DNA of 39,444 nt from an uncultured Flavobacteriaceae bacterium (GTDB lineage Bacteria > Bacteroidota > Bacteroidia > Flavobacteriales > Flavobacteriaceae): contig CALIIC010000193.1 of NCBI GenBank assembly GCA_938020445.1, forward strand, positions 1 to 39,444, given 5' to 3'. The position numbers were made by a program, and so were the translations under genes. Positions 8,566 through 17,054 of this stretch are shown piece after piece. The notes beneath the pieces were generated by a model that did not search any database, had not been told where the DNA came from, and was given only the letters and a program-made list of their open reading frames with translations. Numbering within the stretch: the stretch's first letter is position 1; the number at the start of each line of letters is the position of its first letter.

Positions 8566-9486
8566 CTAGCGTATCAAGGCACTGCTTTTGTTGATAGAAA
8601 ATACCATGGCAGAAATTTTCCAACCCTCACTGGGCGTCCCGACCAAAGTTGTTAGCAAACGTCCCTTTTCTAGTTTTTTGGCCCCTTTTGAGATGGTATA
8701 CGAGGCACTTGCCAGTGCAGTATATTGGTCTTTTACATCAATATTTAAACGTTGAAAATCAATTTTGATATTAGATGGTAATCCGTTGAGTTGTTCCAAG
8801 AACACACCAGCGGTATGGGTATTTGCGTCATAGGTTTCGGAAAAGACCTTTTTAAAGCGAAAACAAGGCGCCGTAGGCGTGCTAAACAAAGAAGTAAAGT
8901 CCGTTGCCGCTCTTGAGTCGAAAGCCGTTTTGAAGTCTTGGAAAATAACTTGGGTCGATGCTTCTATTTCTAAGTCCGAGTAGTCTGTGGTATCGTCGGG
9001 AGCCGTAATGGTAGAGGAGAGGCTTACGATTTTCCAACCTTCAGGCGTATGTACGTATACGAATAGATCATTGCCAAAAAGATCTTCATTCCCATCCCTA
9101 AATCCTTGAAAGAGATGACTGTCCGCAGCCAATCCCTTTTCGATACTAAATTCGATATCTGAATAGACCGGAAAATAGTCATAATCCCAACTGGTGAAGA
9201 ATCCGATCCACTGGTCTCTGGTAAGGGTGGCAATGGCAGGGCTTCCATTGCTTTTTAATACAAAGTTGACTGTCGAATTCTCTGATAAATAAAGCGCTGC
9301 GTGGCCTTGCGCATTTTTATCCTCTTCGGTTACCGCAAAATCGACCAATAGCTGTTGCAGTTCTTCCTTGGTCTCCTTTTTTGATGGACCGCTTCCTAAA
9401 TAGTCATTCACGCAGCCTGTGTGGAGGGTTAAAAGGGCAATTGCAAATGCGAAGTAAATAGTGGTAAATTTCTTTTTTTGTTTCAT
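8566..9486 (-). CDS. lipoprotein with two NTF2/SnoaL-like halves (DUF4440-like)
   Basis: A 306-residue lipoprotein. I chose the ATG at 9486, which gives a basic start (MKQKKKF), hydrophobic core and lipobox HTGC; an upstream in-frame non-ATG start at 9543 gives no sensible signal. After the anchor, two similar halves follow. Each has an N-terminal helix (LQQLLVDFAVTEEDKNAQ; IFQDFKTAFDSRAATDF), a beta-rich middle and a final strand (EGWKIVSLSSTI; EGWKISAMVFSI). This is the cone-shaped NTF2-like fold, usually a binding protein or small-molecule enzyme. The paired EGWKI motifs support an internal duplication. It lies just downstream of the AraC regulator on the same strand (89-base gap) and is followed by a clear terminator. 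Function unknown. Confidence 0.75.
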   Translation of the reverse strand: MKQKKKFTTIYFAFAIALLTLHTGCVNDYLGSGPSKKETKEELQQLLVDFAVTEEDKNAQGHAALYLSENSTVNFVLKSNGSPAIATLTRDQWIGFFTSWDYDYFPVYSDIEFSIEKGLAADSHLFQGFRDGNEDLFGNDLFVYVHTPEGWKIVSLSSTITAPDDTTDYSDLEIEASTQVIFQDFKTAFDSRAATDFTSLFSTPTAPCFRFKKVFSETYDANTHTAGVFLEQLNGLPSNIKIDFQRLNIDVKDQYTALASASYTISKGAKKLEKGRLLTTLVGTPSEGWKISAMVFSINKSSALIR

Positions 9487-9575
9487 TGTTTTAAATTTTA
9501 GGGTTGAATTAAAAAACAATGGTACTGCGCAATCGAATACCAATCGAACGTGTGCATGTAGGCGTACCTATTTGG

Positions 9576-10691
9576 CTATCGGCCCAACTGATTTATGTAT
9601 TGGCTGGGGGTTAAATGAAACAGTTGCTTGAACGATTTGTTGAAAGTGGTTTTTGAGTTGAATCCCACTTCGAAGGCGATGGCCAGGAGGGTATGTTTCT
9701 TATGGGCGTTCTGTTCAACCTTGGCGATAAAATCTTGCAGGCGAAACCGGTTTACGAATTCGTAGAAATTACAATGATAGCATTGGTTAATGGTATGGGA
9801 AAGTTTGGTCTGCCCCACTTTCAGTTTTTCTGCAAGTTCTTGAAGTGACAAGGTGGGGTTTCGATACAGTTGGTCATTGACCATGGCGCTTTCCAAGCTT
9901 ATTTTAAGTGCCTCCAGTTCTTCTGACGGCCTTTTACTCTTTGCTTTTCTGGGAATTTGATACGGCACCCTTAACAGCTCGGGTCGTCCCATCGACACAT
10001 AGGTGACCGCATAGATGACAAATGGTATGATGGTCCAACCGATATACGTCTTGGTAAATGGGAAGAATCGAATCTCGAAAAAGAAATCCAAGGCGAACAG
10101 GCTGCAAATTGCAGTTCCCAATAATAGGGCTACCAGAAACAGGGATAGGTATCGAATCTGTGGTTTAAAGGAAACCAAGTTGCGGGCATTTTTTCTAAAA
10201 CGAATAAGTAAATGAGCCGACATCGCCGATAAAGTAAGGGTCCACCCTATCAGCACGATAAAGATGAACAACCATTCCAATTCGAACATTTTTGCCCGTA
10301 CCATGATGGCCATGTTTTGCTCCGAATACCCAAAAAGAAAAACGCCATAAAAGAAATGTAGCATGGCAGGGCCAAAAAGACCTGCTGGTGGGATACCAAG
10401 TTTTCTGGTTGGAAAAAGTAATTTGGAAAAATAGCGATAGGTCAATGGCGCGAACATAAAAGCCAGGGAATCTAAAAAAACGATGCTTCTTAAAGGAAAA
10501 ATGGGGTATACGATGGTACACACATACAATATGAGCGAAACCGAGCCTACCAAGAGAAGCGCAGAAAGGGTTTGTACGGCCCTTGGATGCGCCTTATGGA
10601 TTCTTGGAAGTGTAAATGATAAGAAGAGCCCCTGTAGGGCCCCCAATAATAGAGGAAGGGATAGTAGGAGATGTGATGATTGAGGCGCCAT
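9576..10691 (-). CDS. AraC-family regulator with multi-pass membrane N-terminus
   Basis: A 371-residue membrane-bound transcription regulator. About residues 8-240 contain seven probable membrane helices, for example LLLSLPLLLGALQGLFLSF and YLSLFLVALLLGTAICSLF. The last 100 residues are a standard AraC double helix-turn-helix: SLQELAEKLKVGQTKLSHTI, then LLAIAFEVGFNSKTTFNKSFK and the closing LTPSQYI. This architecture is common in Bacteroidota and is thought to sense a membrane or periplasmic signal. The gene diverges from the DUF5009 protein with about 146 bases between and is followed by the NTF2-like lipoprotein gene. Either neighbour is a possible target. ATG start at 10691. The signal is unknown. 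Confidence 0.9.
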   Translation of the reverse strand: MAPQSSHLLLSLPLLLGALQGLFLSFTLPRIHKAHPRAVQTLSALLLVGSVSLILYVCTIVYPIFPLRSIVFLDSLAFMFAPLTYRYFSKLLFPTRKLGIPPAGLFGPAMLHFFYGVFLFGYSEQNMAIMVRAKMFELEWLFIFIVLIGWTLTLSAMSAHLLIRFRKNARNLVSFKPQIRYLSLFLVALLLGTAICSLFALDFFFEIRFFPFTKTYIGWTIIPFVIYAVTYVSMGRPELLRVPYQIPRKAKSKRPSEELEALKISLESAMVNDQLYRNPTLSLQELAEKLKVGQTKLSHTINQCYHCNFYEFVNRFRLQDFIAKVEQNAHKKHTLLAIAFEVGFNSKTTFNKSFKQLFHLTPSQYINQLGR

Positions 10692-10837
10692 TTTTTTAAG
10701 GCAAATTAGGTCGGGCGGACATTAATTTTGTCAATTTCTGTAGGGGAACTACCTTATCTTGGATTTTTTGCCCAGAACAGACATTCAAATGAAAGCTCGT
10801 TTTTTGCGTATCTTAAAGAAATTTTTAGCCGACTACT

Positions 10838-11944
10838 ATGTCTCAACTAGCATCCAACGTATCCAAACGCTTATTCTCATTAGATGTTTTTAGGGGTTTG
10901 ATCATGTTTTTGCTCATTGCCGAAGCAGCGGGTTTTCATCATGGCATTGTAGTACTTACCGAAGGAACCGTTTTTCATAGTGTCGCGTTACAATTCGAAC
11001 ACCACCCCTGGAACGGACTTCGATTTTGGGATTTGATACAGCCTTTTTTCATGTTTATAGTAGGGGTTGCCATGCCCTTCTCCCTGCGCAAGCGATTAGC
11101 CAGTGGTAACCGTGGCGTGGTAACCAAGCACATTTTACGCCGTTGTTTTTTGCTCTTTAGCTTTGGGGTGTTGTTGCATTGTGTTTATAGCCATGCCTTG
11201 GTATGGGAGCTATGGAATGTTTTGGTTCAGCTGGCGTTTACGATTCTGATTGCCTATGCTTTAATAAATCTTCCACATCGTCTGCAAATAGGGGTTTCGG
11301 TTATTTTATTAATAGTAACGGAACTAGCATACCGCTTTTATGACCCTGCAGGGCCATATGTACAAGGGCATGAGAGTTTGGGCGCTTTTATAGATCAACT
11401 GGTTATGGGGCAAGTGAATGATGGGTATTGGGTTTTCATCAACTTTGTTCCTACGGCGGCACATACTATTTGGGGGGTTGTTTGCGGACAGTTGTTACTA
11501 AAGAACATACCGGAAACCCAAAAAATAAAATCGTTTCTGATTTGGGGGTCGGGGGCACTTGTTTTGGGTTTTGCGCTCGATTGGCTCGCCATTACCCCAA
11601 TGGTAAAACGCATAGCCACCTCCTCATTTGCATTGGCTTCGGGAGGTTTTGCAATACTGACCCTGACGTTGTTTTATTGGGCGATCGATGTAAAGGACAA
11701 TCATAAAAAGTGGCTGCGTATTTTCTCGGTTGTCGGTACTAATTCAATCTTTATTTACCTTTTTGCCGAAACGGTCGGGCACCAATGGTTTCGGGATTTT
11801 GGAATGATTTGGACCGATGGGTTGCTTGGTCCACTAGGGCTTTCGGAAAAAGCAATTGCAGTACTAAACTCCCTGCTCGTACTGTTTATTTTTTGGTATA
11901 TCACCTATTTTCTTGATAAATATAAGGTGTATTTTAAAGTGTAA
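10838..11944 (+). CDS. DUF5009 / HGSNAT-like multi-pass membrane acyltransferase
   Basis: A 368-residue integral membrane protein with about ten hydrophobic helices. The N-terminus carries the family signature RLFSLDVFRGLIMFLLI, then a His-rich loop (GFHHG and FEHHPWNGLRFWDLIQPFFMF) typical of the DUF5009/DUF1624 group. That group includes heparan-alpha-glucosaminide N-acetyltransferase (HGSNAT), which moves an acetyl group from cytoplasmic acetyl-CoA across the membrane to a glucosamine. Bacterial members probably acetylate sugars at or beyond the inner membrane. Length is usual. It is transcribed alone, divergent from the AraC regulator and convergent with the next operon. Family fairly sure; reaction and acceptor inferred. 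Confidence 0.82.
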   Translation: MSQLASNVSKRLFSLDVFRGLIMFLLIAEAAGFHHGIVVLTEGTVFHSVALQFEHHPWNGLRFWDLIQPFFMFIVGVAMPFSLRKRLASGNRGVVTKHILRRCFLLFSFGVLLHCVYSHALVWELWNVLVQLAFTILIAYALINLPHRLQIGVSVILLIVTELAYRFYDPAGPYVQGHESLGAFIDQLVMGQVNDGYWVFINFVPTAAHTIWGVVCGQLLLKNIPETQKIKSFLIWGSGALVLGFALDWLAITPMVKRIATSSFALASGGFAILTLTLFYWAIDVKDNHKKWLRIFSVVGTNSIFIYLFAETVGHQWFRDFGMIWTDGLLGPLGLSEKAIAVLNSLLVLFIFWYITYFLDKYKVYFKV

Positions 11945-12178
11945 TTGTTTTATCGGGCCGAGAAACAAAATTATACTAGGTGGTCGGTTTATAGGGGGTC
12001 GTTCGATATCTTGAACGCTCTTAGAAATAGCTGTAAGCAGCTAAAATGTCGATGAAAAACCCATTTCTAAAGGGCTACGGGGCAATTGAGCTCAAAACAG
12101 ACCGCTGAGTCGGTTATTGACCCTAAAAAGTATCTTGGAAATAATGCAAATCGCTCCGGTATAAAGTAAGGCCACCAT
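11945..12178 (+). other. convergent intergenic region with several small hairpins
   Basis: No gene was found here. The stretch contains stacked short inverted repeats: GGGTC 11996-12000 with GACCC 12119-12123; CGTTC 12000-12004 with GAACG 12013-12017; TTAGAAAT 12021-12028 with ATTTCTAA 12063-12070; AGCTG 12029-12033 with CAGCT 12038-12042; ACCG 12101-12104 with CGGT 12111-12114. The last one, read on the minus strand, is followed by CTGTTTTG, so it could be a weak terminator for the sugar operon. The strand given is arbitrary. Confidence 0.3.
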
Positions 12179-12565
12179 CTATTTTTCATAGATTTCCAGA
12201 GGAAGTCCGTCTGGATCTTCAAAGAATGTAAATTTCTTTAGGGTAGCTTCATCAATTCGTATATCTTCTATGACAAGTCCCTTTTGTTCTAACTCCTTTT
12301 TGGTGATTTCCACATTTTCTACCTCAAATGCCAAATGCCTTAGTCCTGCCGCTTCTGGCCTAGAAGTTCGCGGCGGAGGGTCCGGAAATGAAAATAATTC
12401 TAGCACATACTCCCCGTTCAACGCTAGATCTAGTTTGTATGATTGTCGTTCCTTCCTGTAGGTTTCCTTCATAATATCGAGACCAAGAATTTCTGAATAG
12501 AAGTGCTTGGATGTTTTGTAATCGGAACAAATAATAGCGATATGGTGTATTTTATTAAAATGCAT
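12179..12565 (-). CDS. VOC-family (glyoxalase-like) protein
   Basis: A 128-residue vicinal-oxygen-chelate protein, close in pattern to the YaeR/SMU1112c subgroup. The start MHFNKIHHIAIICSDY (ATG 12565) gives the first metal-site His near residue 8. YVLELFSFPD supplies the first Glu region, GLRHLAFEV the second His, and PDGLPLEIYEK the final Glu, so the metal site is complete. An in-frame extension to 12619 would overlap the SDR gene and has no support. It is the last gene of the sugar operon, seven bases after the SDR stop. VOC enzymes act as lyases, isomerases or dioxygenases; its role here could be isomerisation of, or protection from, a reactive keto-sugar fragment. Substrate unknown. Confidence 0.85.
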   Translation of the reverse strand: MHFNKIHHIAIICSDYKTSKHFYSEILGLDIMKETYRKERQSYKLDLALNGEYVLELFSFPDPPPRTSRPEAAGLRHLAFEVENVEITKKELEQKGLVIEDIRIDEATLKKFTFFEDPDGLPLEIYEK

Positions 12566-12572
12566 GAATGGT

Positions 12573-13352
12573 TTATAAATCTTCGGGATACTTCCCAGCG
12601 GTGGTCCAGCCCCCATCAACGGTTATGGTCTGGCCATTGATATGTGCGGCTTCGTCCGATAGCAGGAAAAGACAGGTTTTGGCAATATCGTCAGGTGTTC
12701 CCACCTTATTATTTGGGTTCAAATGGCTCCAAACCCCTTCGTAATCAGGCTGTTCTTGCTGTGTTCTAGCAGTCAATGTGGCCCCGGGGGCAATCACGTT
12801 AATGTTGATTTGATGTTCTCCAAGTTCATATGCGAGGTTAACGGCCATCATGCGCAGTGCTGCCTTGGTCATCGCGTAGGTGGTGAGGTTTTTATAGGCC
12901 CGAATACCCACCTGTGATGACATAAGTACCATTTTTCCACCACCACCTTGCTTTATGATTTCTTGAGCAGCACGTTGCGCAAGAAAAAAGGCTCCTTGAA
13001 GATTTAACTGCACTACTTTTTGAAACGAGGCCGGGGTAAACTCCAGAAAATCTCCAAACAAGGTAATTCCCGCGTTGGGAACAATAAAATCTAGTCGACC
13101 ATATTGTTCCAAGGTAAAATCAACCAGGGCATTGATATGTTCTACATCGCCGGCGTCGCCGGGAAAAGTGCTACAACTATTAGGGTATTCTTTGTTCAAT
13201 CTGGCAGTGGCGTCTAGGGCTTTTTGTGAATCTATATCGTTTAGGACTACTTTGGCGCCTGCCCTTAGCAATAACGAAACAATAGCAAAACCGATGCCCT
13301 CCGCGGCTCCGGTAATGATTGCAACTTTATTGGTAATTCCCGAATACTGCAT
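12573..13352 (-). CDS. SDR-family oxidoreductase (sugar dehydrogenase-like)
   Basis: A 259-residue classical short-chain dehydrogenase. The cofactor motif TGAAEGIG is at residues 14-21, the NAG motif in VPNAGI, the catalytic Ser at 146, and Tyr159-x-x-x-Lys163 in YAMTK. The C-terminus has GQTITVDGGW, usual for glucose/ribitol-dehydrogenase-like members. Asp near the end of beta-2 (VVLNDID) favours NAD over NADP. Its ATG shares one base with the stop of the SMP-30 gene (TAATG at 13352), implying coupled translation. Oxidation of a sugar to a lactone by this enzyme followed by hydrolysis by the SMP-30 protein is the natural reading of the pair, by analogy to other oxidative sugar pathways. Substrate not known. 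Confidence 0.88.
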   Translation of the reverse strand: MQYSGITNKVAIITGAAEGIGFAIVSLLLRAGAKVVLNDIDSQKALDATARLNKEYPNSCSTFPGDAGDVEHINALVDFTLEQYGRLDFIVPNAGITLFGDFLEFTPASFQKVVQLNLQGAFFLAQRAAQEIIKQGGGGKMVLMSSQVGIRAYKNLTTYAMTKAALRMMAVNLAYELGEHQININVIAPGATLTARTQQEQPDYEGVWSHLNPNNKVGTPDDIAKTCLFLLSDEAAHINGQTITVDGGWTTAGKYPEDL

Positions 13353-14245
13353 TAGGTTTCTTTAAAGTAATAAAAAGGCATTCCCTTCACCTTTGTTTGA
13401 AAGGCAAATAGTCCCCCGCTTAGGGGAAATTCGTTTAATTGCGCCTTGTTCAAACCACTTCTCGCAGTAGTGATGTACAAGGTATCTAGATTCTCTCCAC
13501 CAAAACAACAGGAGGTCACATTTGGTACCGGAAGACCAACTTTTTCAATCATTTCTCCGGTGGTGGGGTTCCAACGTCTTATTGCATGGCCTCCCCAATG
13601 GGCAATCCATAGCATTCCCTCCTTGTCAATGGTCATCCCGTCTGGGGCTCCAAAACTCTCAGGGATTGTAAAAGCTACTTTTTTATTGGTGATACCACTG
13701 GTGCTTTTATCAAAACTAAATTGAGCCACTTGTTGTGTCGCGGTATCAATATAGTAAAATAGTTTATGATTTGCGGTCCATGCCATTCCGTTTGAAATGG
13801 TCGTACCCGATAGCATTTGGGTTACTTTTAAATGTGAATCAACCCGGTAAAGGCTTCCCGAATTTGGAGCCAATTGCTTGTGCATGCTTCCAATCCAAAA
13901 ATTCCCGTTTGGGCCAACTTTGCCATCATTGTAACGCATTTCGGGACGATCGTTTTGCAAAACCGCAAGCGGTGTCAAGGTTTCCGAAGTAGGTATAAAC
14001 CGGGCCAGACCATTCTCCAATGCAAGTAAAAGCGTGTCTTTATCGGTAGGTACAACAGCACCCACCATGTGTTCAAATGACCATGTGTGATGCTCTTTCC
14101 TAATTGGGTTATACCGGTGCACTACGCACCCTTCGATATCGACCCAAAACAGCACCTGCTTTTTCCAATCCCAAACGGGTCCTTCCCCTAGTGTGGATTT
14201 TGTATCGATTAGCAGGGTGGCGCTGTTTTTCTTGGTAGTTTTCAT
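13352..14245 (-). CDS. SMP-30/gluconolactonase-family lactonase
   Basis: A 297-residue cytoplasmic six-bladed beta-propeller of the SMP-30/LRE family, which hydrolyses sugar-acid lactones using one divalent metal. Family landmarks: LGEGPVWD near residue 18 (metal Glu), NDGKVGPNGNFWIGSM in the middle, SNGMAW (Asn ligand region), and APDGMTIDKEGMLWIA (Asp ligand). No signal peptide, unlike the SMP-30-like lipoprotein at 26920-27825. The ATG at 14245 is well placed and the stop overlaps the SDR start by one base. The upstream zinc dehydrogenase ends six bases away. A lactonase beside two dehydrogenases and a dehydratase points to an oxidative (Entner-Doudoroff-like or non-phosphorylating) sugar route. 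The exact lactone is unknown. Confidence 0.9.
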   Translation of the reverse strand: MKTTKKNSATLLIDTKSTLGEGPVWDWKKQVLFWVDIEGCVVHRYNPIRKEHHTWSFEHMVGAVVPTDKDTLLLALENGLARFIPTSETLTPLAVLQNDRPEMRYNDGKVGPNGNFWIGSMHKQLAPNSGSLYRVDSHLKVTQMLSGTTISNGMAWTANHKLFYYIDTATQQVAQFSFDKSTSGITNKKVAFTIPESFGAPDGMTIDKEGMLWIAHWGGHAIRRWNPTTGEMIEKVGLPVPNVTSCCFGGENLDTLYITTARSGLNKAQLNEFPLSGGLFAFQTKVKGMPFYYFKET

Positions 14246-14251
14246 AGGATA

Positions 14252-15283
14252 TTAAGACGGATACAGTAGTATTTTAAGCGATTTTTTTTGTTGCATCAAA
14301 TCGAAACCCTTTTGCCAATCTTTTAGTGACATTCGGTGGGAAATGACAGGGTCGAGATCAACACCCCCTTGATTGATGATGGCAACGGCTCGATCCCAGG
14401 TTGCTCTTGTATACCCTACAGAACCTTTGATTATCAATTGCCGAAAGGCCGATAAATCAAATGGGAGGCTAATGTTCTTGCCGAAATGTCCCACCTGAAT
14501 GTATTGCCCCAATGGCCGTAATGCTTGTAAGCAATTGCTTGCTGAAGCCTGCGCTCCGGCAGTCTCAAATGCAATATCTACTCCTTTTCCCTTTGTTTCT
14601 TTTTGTATGATTGCCTGTAGATCTTCTACGTCTACTGTAACCGTCGTATGAGCGCCCCATTCCTTTGCCGTTTTTAGCTTTTCACTGTCATGACTTGTGC
14701 CCGCTACGATTGTTTTTACCCCTTGTGCCAACAAAAGTTTTAACAATAACATCCCGATAGGACCGGGGCCAGAGAGCAAAACCGTATCACCGAATTGTAG
14801 GTCCGCGATTTCACCTACAGCATGCACCGCTACCGCGAAAGGTTCTACCAGGGCAGAAACATCATCACTTATGTGGCTTGCGGTAGCGTATAGTTGATCG
14901 GGCCTTGCGGCCACGTATTTTGTAAAAGCACCGTTTACTCCATGTCCCATACCTCTTTTAGCCTTGCAAAACATGAACTCCCCACTGCGGCAATACTCAC
15001 AGTTGTTGCAGATGACCGTTAGGGCTCCGAGAACGGAATATCGAGCGCCTAGCTCGATGCCATCGGTCCGTTTCCCTTTTTCAATAACGCGACCGGAAAA
15101 CTCATGACCTAGAATTACTGGGGGATAGTTTTTAAAGGTATCCTGAAAAACATGCAGATCCGTACCGCAAATACCACAGGAATTTACCTCCAAAATGACT
15201 TTTCCGTCTTCCAGATGGGGGTCGGGCATCTGCTGAAGCCGTACATTTCCCGGTCCTTTGTCATATTTTACAAGTGCTTCCAT
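14252..15283 (-). CDS. zinc-dependent medium-chain dehydrogenase (sorbitol dehydrogenase-like)
   Basis: A 343-residue zinc alcohol dehydrogenase of the sorbitol/threonine dehydrogenase group. Catalytic zinc ligands are Cys39 (CGICGTD), His60 and Glu61 (GHEF). The structural-zinc lobe has Cys92, Cys95, Cys98 and Cys106. The nucleotide site is GPGPIGMLLLKLLL. I used the ATG at 15283, which begins MEALVKY and shares one base with the stop of the transketolase C-subunit gene (TAATG). A longer in-frame reading to 15409 runs into that gene and has a polar, non-family N-terminus. Likely role: NAD-linked oxidation of a polyol or secondary alcohol, perhaps a keto-deoxy sugar acid in this module. Substrate not determined. 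Confidence 0.9.
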   Translation of the reverse strand: MEALVKYDKGPGNVRLQQMPDPHLEDGKVILEVNSCGICGTDLHVFQDTFKNYPPVILGHEFSGRVIEKGKRTDGIELGARYSVLGALTVICNNCEYCRSGEFMFCKAKRGMGHGVNGAFTKYVAARPDQLYATASHISDDVSALVEPFAVAVHAVGEIADLQFGDTVLLSGPGPIGMLLLKLLLAQGVKTIVAGTSHDSEKLKTAKEWGAHTTVTVDVEDLQAIIQKETKGKGVDIAFETAGAQASASNCLQALRPLGQYIQVGHFGKNISLPFDLSAFRQLIIKGSVGYTRATWDRAVAIINQGGVDLDPVISHRMSLKDWQKGFDLMQQKKSLKILLYPS

Positions 15284-16212
15284 TAGGTTAAGATTTTCAT
15301 CGCTTTTTTCAAGACATCTGGTGCGCGAAGGCCGTACAAATCTAGAAGTTCCTGACTTTGGCCCGATTCTCCAAAGGTATCCATTACCCCGACCCTTTGA
15401 ACCGGGCATGGGTGATGTTCCGATACGACTCCTGCCACCGCTTCTCCCAAGCCCGCCAAAATCGAATGTTCTTCTACGGTAACAATTCCTTTTGTTTCCT
15501 TTGCCGCTAGGAGGATGACTTCTTCATCTAAGGGTTTTATGGTGTGCATATGAATGACACGGGTCGAATAGCCTTTTTCTTCCAAAGATTTTGCGGCCAA
15601 AAGTCCCTCGTTCACTAAAATACCCGTTGTAATGATGGTAATATCGGTGCCTTTTCGAATGGTTTTGGCCTTTCCTATTTCAAAAGAGCCGTGGATTTCC
15701 GGAACAACAGGGTATTTGTCCCTACCGAAACGTAAATATACCGGTCCGTTCATTTTTGCCGCTGCGTGGGTTGCCAGTCGCGACTCTTCATAATCTCCTG
15801 GTACGATTACCGTCATATTCGGCAGCGTTCGGGCCATACCGATATCTTCGTTCGACTGGTGCGAGGCCCCATCCCCACCAACACTAATTCCGCAATGGGT
15901 TACGCCGATTTTTACATTCAGTTTTGGGTATGCGATGCTGCTTCGCATTTGGTCGCCAGCCCTGCAAGTGGCAAAAACGCCAAAAGTAGATGCGAAAGGA
16001 ATAAACCCTTCCAAGGCCAAGCCCGCCGCCGCCGACAGCATGTTCTGTTCCTGAACGCCACAATTAAAGAAGCGATCGGGAAATACGGCCTCAAACTGTT
16101 CGGTTAATGTTGCCTTTGCCACATCGGCATCCATTACCAATATCTTTTCGTTTTCGTGTCCTAATTCTATGAGGGCATCGGCATAACCCTGTTTTGTTGC
16201 CTTGTATTCCAT
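15283..16212 (-). CDS. transketolase C-terminal subunit (split transketolase)
   Basis: A 309-residue protein carrying the pyrimidine-binding and C-terminal transketolase domains. MDADVAKATLTEQFEAVFP and FNCGVQEQNMLSAAAGLA (with the conserved Glu that activates thiamine diphosphate) fall in the first half, and the GVMDTFGESGQS region lies near the end. It forms one transketolase with the N-subunit encoded one base upstream. Split transketolases are known as general enzymes in some bacteria and as specialised ones, for example the AptA/AptB D-apulose-4-phosphate transketolase and the sulfo-sugar transketolase SqwGH. Embedded among sugar oxidation genes, this pair is more likely a specialised enzyme, but donor and acceptor cannot be read from the sequence. 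Confidence 0.93.
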   Translation of the reverse strand: MEYKATKQGYADALIELGHENEKILVMDADVAKATLTEQFEAVFPDRFFNCGVQEQNMLSAAAGLALEGFIPFASTFGVFATCRAGDQMRSSIAYPKLNVKIGVTHCGISVGGDGASHQSNEDIGMARTLPNMTVIVPGDYEESRLATHAAAKMNGPVYLRFGRDKYPVVPEIHGSFEIGKAKTIRKGTDITIITTGILVNEGLLAAKSLEEKGYSTRVIHMHTIKPLDEEVILLAAKETKGIVTVEEHSILAGLGEAVAGVVSEHHPCPVQRVGVMDTFGESGQSQELLDLYGLRAPDVLKKAMKILT

Positions 16213-16213
16213 G

Positions 16214-17032
16214 TCAGTTCAATTCTAGCATTGCTTTGTCAAAATGTTCTTTTGCCGGAGGTTTTCCATGCCATTCGGCCTCCCCTTCCATAAACGAAAC
16301 CCCTTTTCCCTTCGTGGTATTGGCGATGATCATTACCGGTACTGTTTCTTTTTTAGCTGTTTCAATGGTCGAGATGATTTCTCCAAAATCATGCCCATTG
16401 ATGGTAAACACCTTCCAACCAAAGCTTTCCCATTTAGCATCCAAAGGATCCATGGGCATTACTTTTTCGGAGTAGCCATCGGTTTGCAGGTAATTGCGAT
16501 CTACGAAACCGATTACATTATCTAGTTTGTATTTGTTTGCGAACGCAGCTGCTTCCCAAACCTGACCTTCCTGAATTTCCCCATCTCCGCAAAGAATGTA
16601 ATAGTACTGGTCTTGTTTTTTTAGCTTGGCGCCCAAGGCCATGCCCACTCCTGTGGATATTCCAATTCCCAAGGTGCCTGTACAAGCGTCGATTCCTGGG
16701 GTCTTGGGTTGGTAGGGATGCCCTTGAAGGTGCGATCCTGGCCTTCGAAACGTTAATAAATCTTCTTTTGGAAAATACCCACAGTCGGCTAGTGCGGCAT
16801 AAATCACAGGTGTACAATGGCCTTTGGAAAGTACAAAGCGATCTCGACTTTCCCATTCTGGGTTTTGTGGGTCGTGCTGCATTACATGGTAGTAGAGCGC
16901 AGTAACTATATCTGCGGCACCCAGACTACCTCCAACATGGCCGGAGTTGGCACGGTGCACCATGGAAACGATTTCGCGCCGTATTTCCTTGGCTTTGGTT
17001 TTTAAGTCTTTGTGTTTTTGTTCGTCAAGCAT
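16214..17032 (-). CDS. transketolase N-terminal subunit (split transketolase)
   Basis: A 272-residue thiamine-diphosphate-binding half of transketolase. The TPP motif starts GDGEIQEGQVWEAA (Gly149-Asp150-Gly151) and closes with Asn180 (FVDRN). His residues of the active site are in SGHVGGSLG and SKGHCTPV. ATG 17032 (MLDEQKH) is preferred to the in-frame TTG at 17047. It is 22 bases downstream of the IlvD-type gene and one base upstream of its partner, so equal production of both halves is expected. Cytoplasmic. Function as in its partner: transfer of a two-carbon ketol unit. Confidence 0.93.
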   Translation of the reverse strand: MLDEQKHKDLKTKAKEIRREIVSMVHRANSGHVGGSLGAADIVTALYYHVMQHDPQNPEWESRDRFVLSKGHCTPVIYAALADCGYFPKEDLLTFRRPGSHLQGHPYQPKTPGIDACTGTLGIGISTGVGMALGAKLKKQDQYYYILCGDGEIQEGQVWEAAAFANKYKLDNVIGFVDRNYLQTDGYSEKVMPMDPLDAKWESFGWKVFTINGHDFGEIISTIETAKKETVPVMIIANTTKGKGVSFMEGEAEWHGKPPAKEHFDKAMLELN

Positions 17033-17054
17033 GGTGTTTTTTATCAATGTAAGG

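Noticed and set aside
10755..10762. TATCTTGG as a -7 box for the DUF5009 gene
   Set aside because: Two bases deviate or are misplaced and no TTTG lies 19-21 bases upstream.
15284..15409. N-terminal extension of the zinc dehydrogenase
   Set aside because: It lies wholly inside the transketolase C-subunit gene, and the family N-terminus begins at the ATG at 15283.
15283..17032. Naming the split transketolase aptA/aptB or sqwG/sqwH
   Set aside because: The pathway-specific partner genes (kinases, sulfo-sugar enzymes) are absent; sequence reading alone cannot separate these from general transketolases.
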